A stretch of DNA of 64,000 bases, taken from the NCBI GenBank assembly GCA_938084555.1, contig CALKFR010000013.1, positions 1-64,000 of the forward strand, read 5' to 3'. Below the pieces are notes generated by a model. It made no database searches, was not told the origin of the DNA, and worked only from the letters and a program-made list of their open reading frames with translations. Source of the stretch: an uncultured Flavobacteriaceae bacterium (GTDB lineage: Bacteria > Bacteroidota > Bacteroidia > Flavobacteriales > Flavobacteriaceae). The translations under genes and the position numbers were made by a program. Shown here piece after piece: positions 60,043 through 64,000 of this stretch (position 1 is its first letter; every line of letters begins with the position of its first letter).

Positions 60043-60066
60043 TTTTATTTCCAGAATCTATATGTA

Positions 60067-60966
60067 TTGATGACTATAAAAAATTTTATTAAAGCTGCAA
60101 GATTTAGAACATTACCATTATCAATTTCTGGTATTATTGTTGGAAGTTTTTTAGCAATCTCTGCTGGCTTTTTTGATTGGAGTATTTTCATCCTTTCCAT
60201 ATTTACAACAATTGGATTCCAGGTTATTTCTAATTTTGCAAACGATTATGGCGATGGAGTCAAAGGAACAGATACTATAAGAACAGGTGAGGAAAGAATG
60301 GTGAGTTCAGGAAAGATTTCTCCCAAACAAATGAAATCAGCAATTGTCTATACAGCTATTTTAACAATTCTCATTGCTGTCTTATTAATCTATAAAGCCT
60401 TTGGGGCTAGTAACTTTGTATATTCTTTATTATTTTTCTGTTTAGGGATTATCTCTGTTATCGCAGCTATAAAATATACTATTGGCAACTCTGCTTACGG
60501 ATATAGTGGTTTTGGAGATGTATTTGTATTTGTTTTTTTTGGTTTATTAAGTGTGTTGGGAAGTTATTTCTTATTTACAAAACAAGTTCATCTAACAATC
60601 CTATTACCTGCATTTTCAATTGGTTTATTGAGTACAGCAGTATTGAACCTGAATAATATGAGAGATCATAAAAATGATAAAATATCTAATAAAAATACTA
60701 TAGTTGTTAAAATTGGGAGTAAGGCTGCCAAAAGGTATCACTTTAGCTTACTCTCTTTATCGCTCACCTTTGCCATCATTTTTGTTGTGTTGAAATATAC
60801 AAACCCAGTTCAACTAATATTCTTATTAGCCTACATTCCTTTGGTTATTCATAGTATATTTGTTTATAAGAATGAGGATGAATCTAATTTAGATGGTGAA
60901 CTAAAAAAAGTTGCTTTAAGTACTTTTTTATTCGCAATTCTTTTTGGCCTAGGGCAAGTTTTGTAA
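60067..60966 (+). CDS. menA: 1,4-dihydroxy-2-naphthoate octaprenyltransferase
   Basis: RFRTLPLSISGIIVGS, QVISNFANDYGDGVKGTD, LNLNNMRDHKND. Confidence 0.94.
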   Translation: MMTIKNFIKAARFRTLPLSISGIIVGSFLAISAGFFDWSIFILSIFTTIGFQVISNFANDYGDGVKGTDTIRTGEERMVSSGKISPKQMKSAIVYTAILTILIAVLLIYKAFGASNFVYSLLFFCLGIISVIAAIKYTIGNSAYGYSGFGDVFVFVFFGLLSVLGSYFLFTKQVHLTILLPAFSIGLLSTAVLNLNNMRDHKNDKISNKNTIVVKIGSKAAKRYHFSLLSLSLTFAIIFVVLKYTNPVQLIFLLAYIPLVIHSIFVYKNEDESNLDGELKKVALSTFLFAILFGLGQVL

Positions 60967-60990
60967 TTTCACCATCTGAAAAACTATTTT

Positions 60991-61503
60991 ATGAAAACAG
61001 TAAAAATTATCATTACATTCTTAATTATTCTTACTGTATTTTTTTTGGGGACCGGACTCATAATCAAAGAGAGTAGTTATACCTCAACAATTACCATAAA
61101 TGAGCCATTAGAAAAAACATTTGCAACCTTTACAGACCTTTCTTCAATTTCAAAGTGGAATCCAGAATATAATGCAATTGAAATTATAGATTTAAAACCA
61201 GGTATTACTGGGAGCATATTCGATATTAAAGTAATCCATAATAATCAAACAACTATTATTAGAGAAAAAGTATTGGCTTATGTTAAGAATGAAAAATACA
61301 CATTGTATATTGATAAAGAGGGTGTTATTGAGAGAGATGATTATACTTTTAGAAGTGAAGGACCTTATACTGTAATTAATTTAAGTTCAAGTTATCAAGC
61401 TAAAAGTTATCTTTTAAGTTGTGTATTGCCTTTTTTTAAATCGAAATTTAAAAAGATTGATGAGGTTTTCTTAAATAATTTAAAAACGTTTGTTGAAAAA
61501 TAA
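60991..61503 (+). CDS. SRPBCC-fold polyketide cyclase-like membrane-anchored protein
   Basis: N-terminal TM; ITINEPLEKTFATFTDLSSISKWNPEY. Confidence 0.8.
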   Translation: MKTVKIIITFLIILTVFFLGTGLIIKESSYTSTITINEPLEKTFATFTDLSSISKWNPEYNAIEIIDLKPGITGSIFDIKVIHNNQTTIIREKVLAYVKNEKYTLYIDKEGVIERDDYTFRSEGPYTVINLSSSYQAKSYLLSCVLPFFKSKFKKIDEVFLNNLKTFVEK

Positions 61504-61508
61504 TTATT

Positions 61509-62549
61509 TTGATAAAAGCAACATACCACAAATATATTTTACATTTTAAAGTGCCAAGTGGAACTTCCAGAGGTATTTTAAAAACAAAAGAAACCTGGTT
61601 TTTACATCTTAATAAAGATGGTAAATTTGGAATAGGTGAATGTGGTCTTTTTAGAGGTTTAAGTATTGATGATAGGCCAGATTATGAGGACAAGCTAAAA
61701 TGGGTGTGTAATAACATAGGGATAGGCTTAGAAAGGCTATTAGAAAAAACATATGATTTCCCTAGTATCCAAATCGGAATTGAACAAGCATTTTTATCGC
61801 TTCAATCATCATTTCCTTTCAAATTATTCGCTTCTGACTTTACAGAGTCAAATAAGGGTTTAGCTATTAATGGTCTTATTTGGATGGGAGATCGTCAATT
61901 TATGAAAGATCAAATAAAGGATAGGATAGCGCAAGGGTTTCACTGTATAAAAATGAAAATTGGAGCTATTAATTTTCAATCGGAAATTGAACTTTTAGCA
62001 TCAATTAGAAAAGAATTTTCAATTAAAGATATAGAGTTAAGAGTAGATGCAAATGGTGCTTTTCAAAGTTCTGAAGCCCTAGATAAGTTAAAGATACTTT
62101 CTTCATATGATATACATTCAATTGAACAACCCATAAAACAAGGTCAAATAGAAGAAATGGCTTTACTTTGTGAACAATCTCCTCTACCAATAGCTTTAGA
62201 TGAGGAATTAATAGGAGTATTTGATGTAACAAAAAAGAAAGAATTACTACAAATAATAAATCCCCAATACATCATTTTGAAACCTAGTTTAATTGGCGGT
62301 TTTAAAGGTAGTTTGGAATGGATAGATTTAGCAAATGATTCTGGAATTGAGTGGTGGGTTACCAGTGCTTTGGAAAGTAATGTTGGTTTGAATGCAATAG
62401 CTCAATGGACTGCTACTTTAAAAAGTAGTATGCCCCAAGGCTTGGGAACAGGAAGTTTATTTACTAATAACTTTGACTGCCCTTTAAAAGTTAATAATGG
62501 AATGCTTCATTATGAAAAAAATAAAAACTGGAATTTTAATTTAATATGA
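61509..62549 (+). CDS. menC: o-succinylbenzoate synthase (enolase superfamily), TTG start
   Basis: GIGECGLFRGLS, IKMKIGAINFQSEIELL, LRVDANGAF, SIEQPIKQG, LDEELIG, TSALESNVGLNAIAQW. Confidence 0.9.
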   Translation: MIKATYHKYILHFKVPSGTSRGILKTKETWFLHLNKDGKFGIGECGLFRGLSIDDRPDYEDKLKWVCNNIGIGLERLLEKTYDFPSIQIGIEQAFLSLQSSFPFKLFASDFTESNKGLAINGLIWMGDRQFMKDQIKDRIAQGFHCIKMKIGAINFQSEIELLASIRKEFSIKDIELRVDANGAFQSSEALDKLKILSSYDIHSIEQPIKQGQIEEMALLCEQSPLPIALDEELIGVFDVTKKKELLQIINPQYIILKPSLIGGFKGSLEWIDLANDSGIEWWVTSALESNVGLNAIAQWTATLKSSMPQGLGTGSLFTNNFDCPLKVNNGMLHYEKNKNWNFNLI

Positions 62550-63493
62550 ATTTTTTACAGACAGGTTATAAGGGTAAAAATGAGTCATGGATGTATGTAA
62601 TCATGTTTTTCATTGTTTTTTTTGGGAGCATGTTAGGTCAAATTCCCATTACAATAAAAGCTTTTTTTGCTTCAGGAAAAGACATGCAAAGATGGGCAGA
62701 AAGTGGTCAGAAATCATTTGCTGATTTAGGAATTGATTCAAATTTGTATCTTTTTTTGATACTACTATCATTTATAACTCCATTATTATTTTTTATACCA
62801 TTAGTAAGAAAAATTCATAAGAAAAAAATTAGATGGATAGTAACTTCAAGAAAAAAAATAGATTGGAGTCGATTCTTTTTTGGTGTTTTGGTGTGGGGAG
62901 GGATTACTTTTCTTCTTTTAGGATCGGATATTTTATTTTCACCAGAGAAATATGTTTGGAATTTTAAACCCATTCCGTTTTTCACACTATGTTTCATTGC
63001 TATTGTATTTATACCCTTACAAACAAGTCTAGAGGAATTATTATTTAGAGGTTATTATATGCAAGGCTTAGCTTTGTGGATAAAAAATAAATGGGCACCG
63101 TTACTTATTATGTCTGTTGTTTTTGGTTTATTACATGGGTTAAATCCTGAGATAGAAAAACTAGGATATATCGCTTTGGTATTTTACATCGGGACTGGTT
63201 TATTTTTTGGTATAGTTTCACTAATGGATGAAGGAATTGAGTTGGCCATGGGAATGCATGCAGTAAATAATATATTAGCAGCTTTGTTTGTTACAACTGA
63301 TTGGACTGTTTTTCAAACTGAAGCCTTATATATTGATATTTCTGAGCCTTCACTTGGTGCAGAAATGTTCCTGCCAGTATTTGTATTATACCCTGTTGTC
63401 TTTTTAATTTTTTCTAAAAAGTATGGATGGTCTAATTGGAAAGATAAAATTTTTGGAAAGCTTGAAAAACCCTCACTTATTGAAATCGAATAG
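62546..63493 (+). CDS. CPBP family intramembrane metalloprotease
   Basis: TSLEELLFRGYYMQG (EExxxR), VFGLLHGLNPE, MHAVNNILA. Confidence 0.92.
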   Translation: MNFLQTGYKGKNESWMYVIMFFIVFFGSMLGQIPITIKAFFASGKDMQRWAESGQKSFADLGIDSNLYLFLILLSFITPLLFFIPLVRKIHKKKIRWIVTSRKKIDWSRFFFGVLVWGGITFLLLGSDILFSPEKYVWNFKPIPFFTLCFIAIVFIPLQTSLEELLFRGYYMQGLALWIKNKWAPLLIMSVVFGLLHGLNPEIEKLGYIALVFYIGTGLFFGIVSLMDEGIELAMGMHAVNNILAALFVTTDWTVFQTEALYIDISEPSLGAEMFLPVFVLYPVVFLIFSKKYGWSNWKDKIFGKLEKPSLIEIE

Positions 63494-64000
63494 CTTCCAT
63501 ACAAGTTTCCAAATTAATGGAAAAACATTTTCAAATTCTGAGGAACTTATTAAGTATTCTCAATCAATTTCAAAAGAAATCAATCAGTTTTTGAGAGAGT
63601 GGTTTTCTCTTGCCCACTATGTGTTAGTTAATACTTCTGGATCTACGGGTATTCCTAAAACTATTCAACTTCGTAAGGATTTTATGATAAATTCGGCTTT
63701 AGCTACTGGTCGTTATTTTCAATTAGGTGAGAATACAAAAGCATTATGTTGCTTACCTATCAAATTTATTGCTGGAAAAATGATGTTGGTTAGAGCGCTA
63801 ACCCTTGGTTGGCATATAGATGTAATAGAATCTACATCTAATCCATTACAAGAAATCATAAAAGAATATGACTTTTCTGCAATGGTACCCTTACAGCTTA
63901 GAAATTCAATTTCAAAAATTGGCCAAATAAAAACATTGATTGTTGGAGGAGGAGTGGTTTCTAAAGATTTAGAAAAATCCATTCAATTTGTTGATACTTC
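63480..64000 (+). CDS. menE: o-succinylbenzoate-CoA ligase / AMP-binding protein, N-terminal part (truncated by window end)
   Basis: Read manually from an open frame not in the ORF track: SLAHYVLVNTSGSTGIPKTIQL (P-loop), CCLPIKFIAGKMMLVRAL, FSAMVPLQLRNS, KTLIVGGGVVS; likely TTG start overlapping the CPBP gene. Confidence 0.85.
   Translation, partial: MKSNSFHTSFQINGKTFSNSEELIKYSQSISKEINQFLREWFSLAHYVLVNTSGSTGIPKTIQLRKDFMINSALATGRYFQLGENTKALCCLPIKFIAGKMMLVRALTLGWHIDVIESTSNPLQEIIKEYDFSAMVPLQLRNSISKIGQIKTLIVGGGVVSKDLEKSIQFVDT

Overview
This is an AT-rich window of what looks like Bacteroidetes (Flavobacteriaceae-type) chromosome. It is mostly core or housekeeping sequence. I found no CRISPR array, phage, transposase/IS, rRNA, tRNA or recognisable defence island. 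Left to right: a partial TPR protein; tandem DUF368 membrane paralogs; aroE; a DUF349 protein; a coiled-coil (degenerate zinc-ribbon) protein plus Nif3; lpxK; a SixA-like phosphatase; pdxH; an SSF symporter with a coupled small membrane protein; recR; a heme region encoding what looks like the whole glutamyl-tRNA-to-protoheme route (hemJ, hemH, hemA, hemCD fusion, hemB, hemL, hemE, hemF) with an AraC-type regulator and several unexplained passenger genes; a vWA/plug/TPR multidomain protein; two 2-oxoacid dehydrogenase E2 genes and pdhA; an exported aspartoacylase-like enzyme with DUF819 membrane proteins; a large BNR/VPS10-like protein; S1/P1 nuclease; tsaD; tamB; pfkA-gap; RidA; an LptD-like protein; amidase; MlaD; Fe-S proteins; and a menaquinone cluster (menA, menC, menE, the last running off the window). 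The observations I consider most worth a second look are: (1) the barrel-less vWA + CarboxypepD_reg + TonB-plug + TPR + DUF2135-like protein after hemF; (2) the aspartoacylase/DUF819 unit with a second DUF819 gene and a VanX-like dipeptidase nearby; (3) the passenger genes inside the heme cluster; (4) a 14-bp palindrome upstream of pfkA-gap and an 11-bp inverted repeat between the symporter and recR. All functional names are from reading translated sequence and family knowledge; no database search was run.
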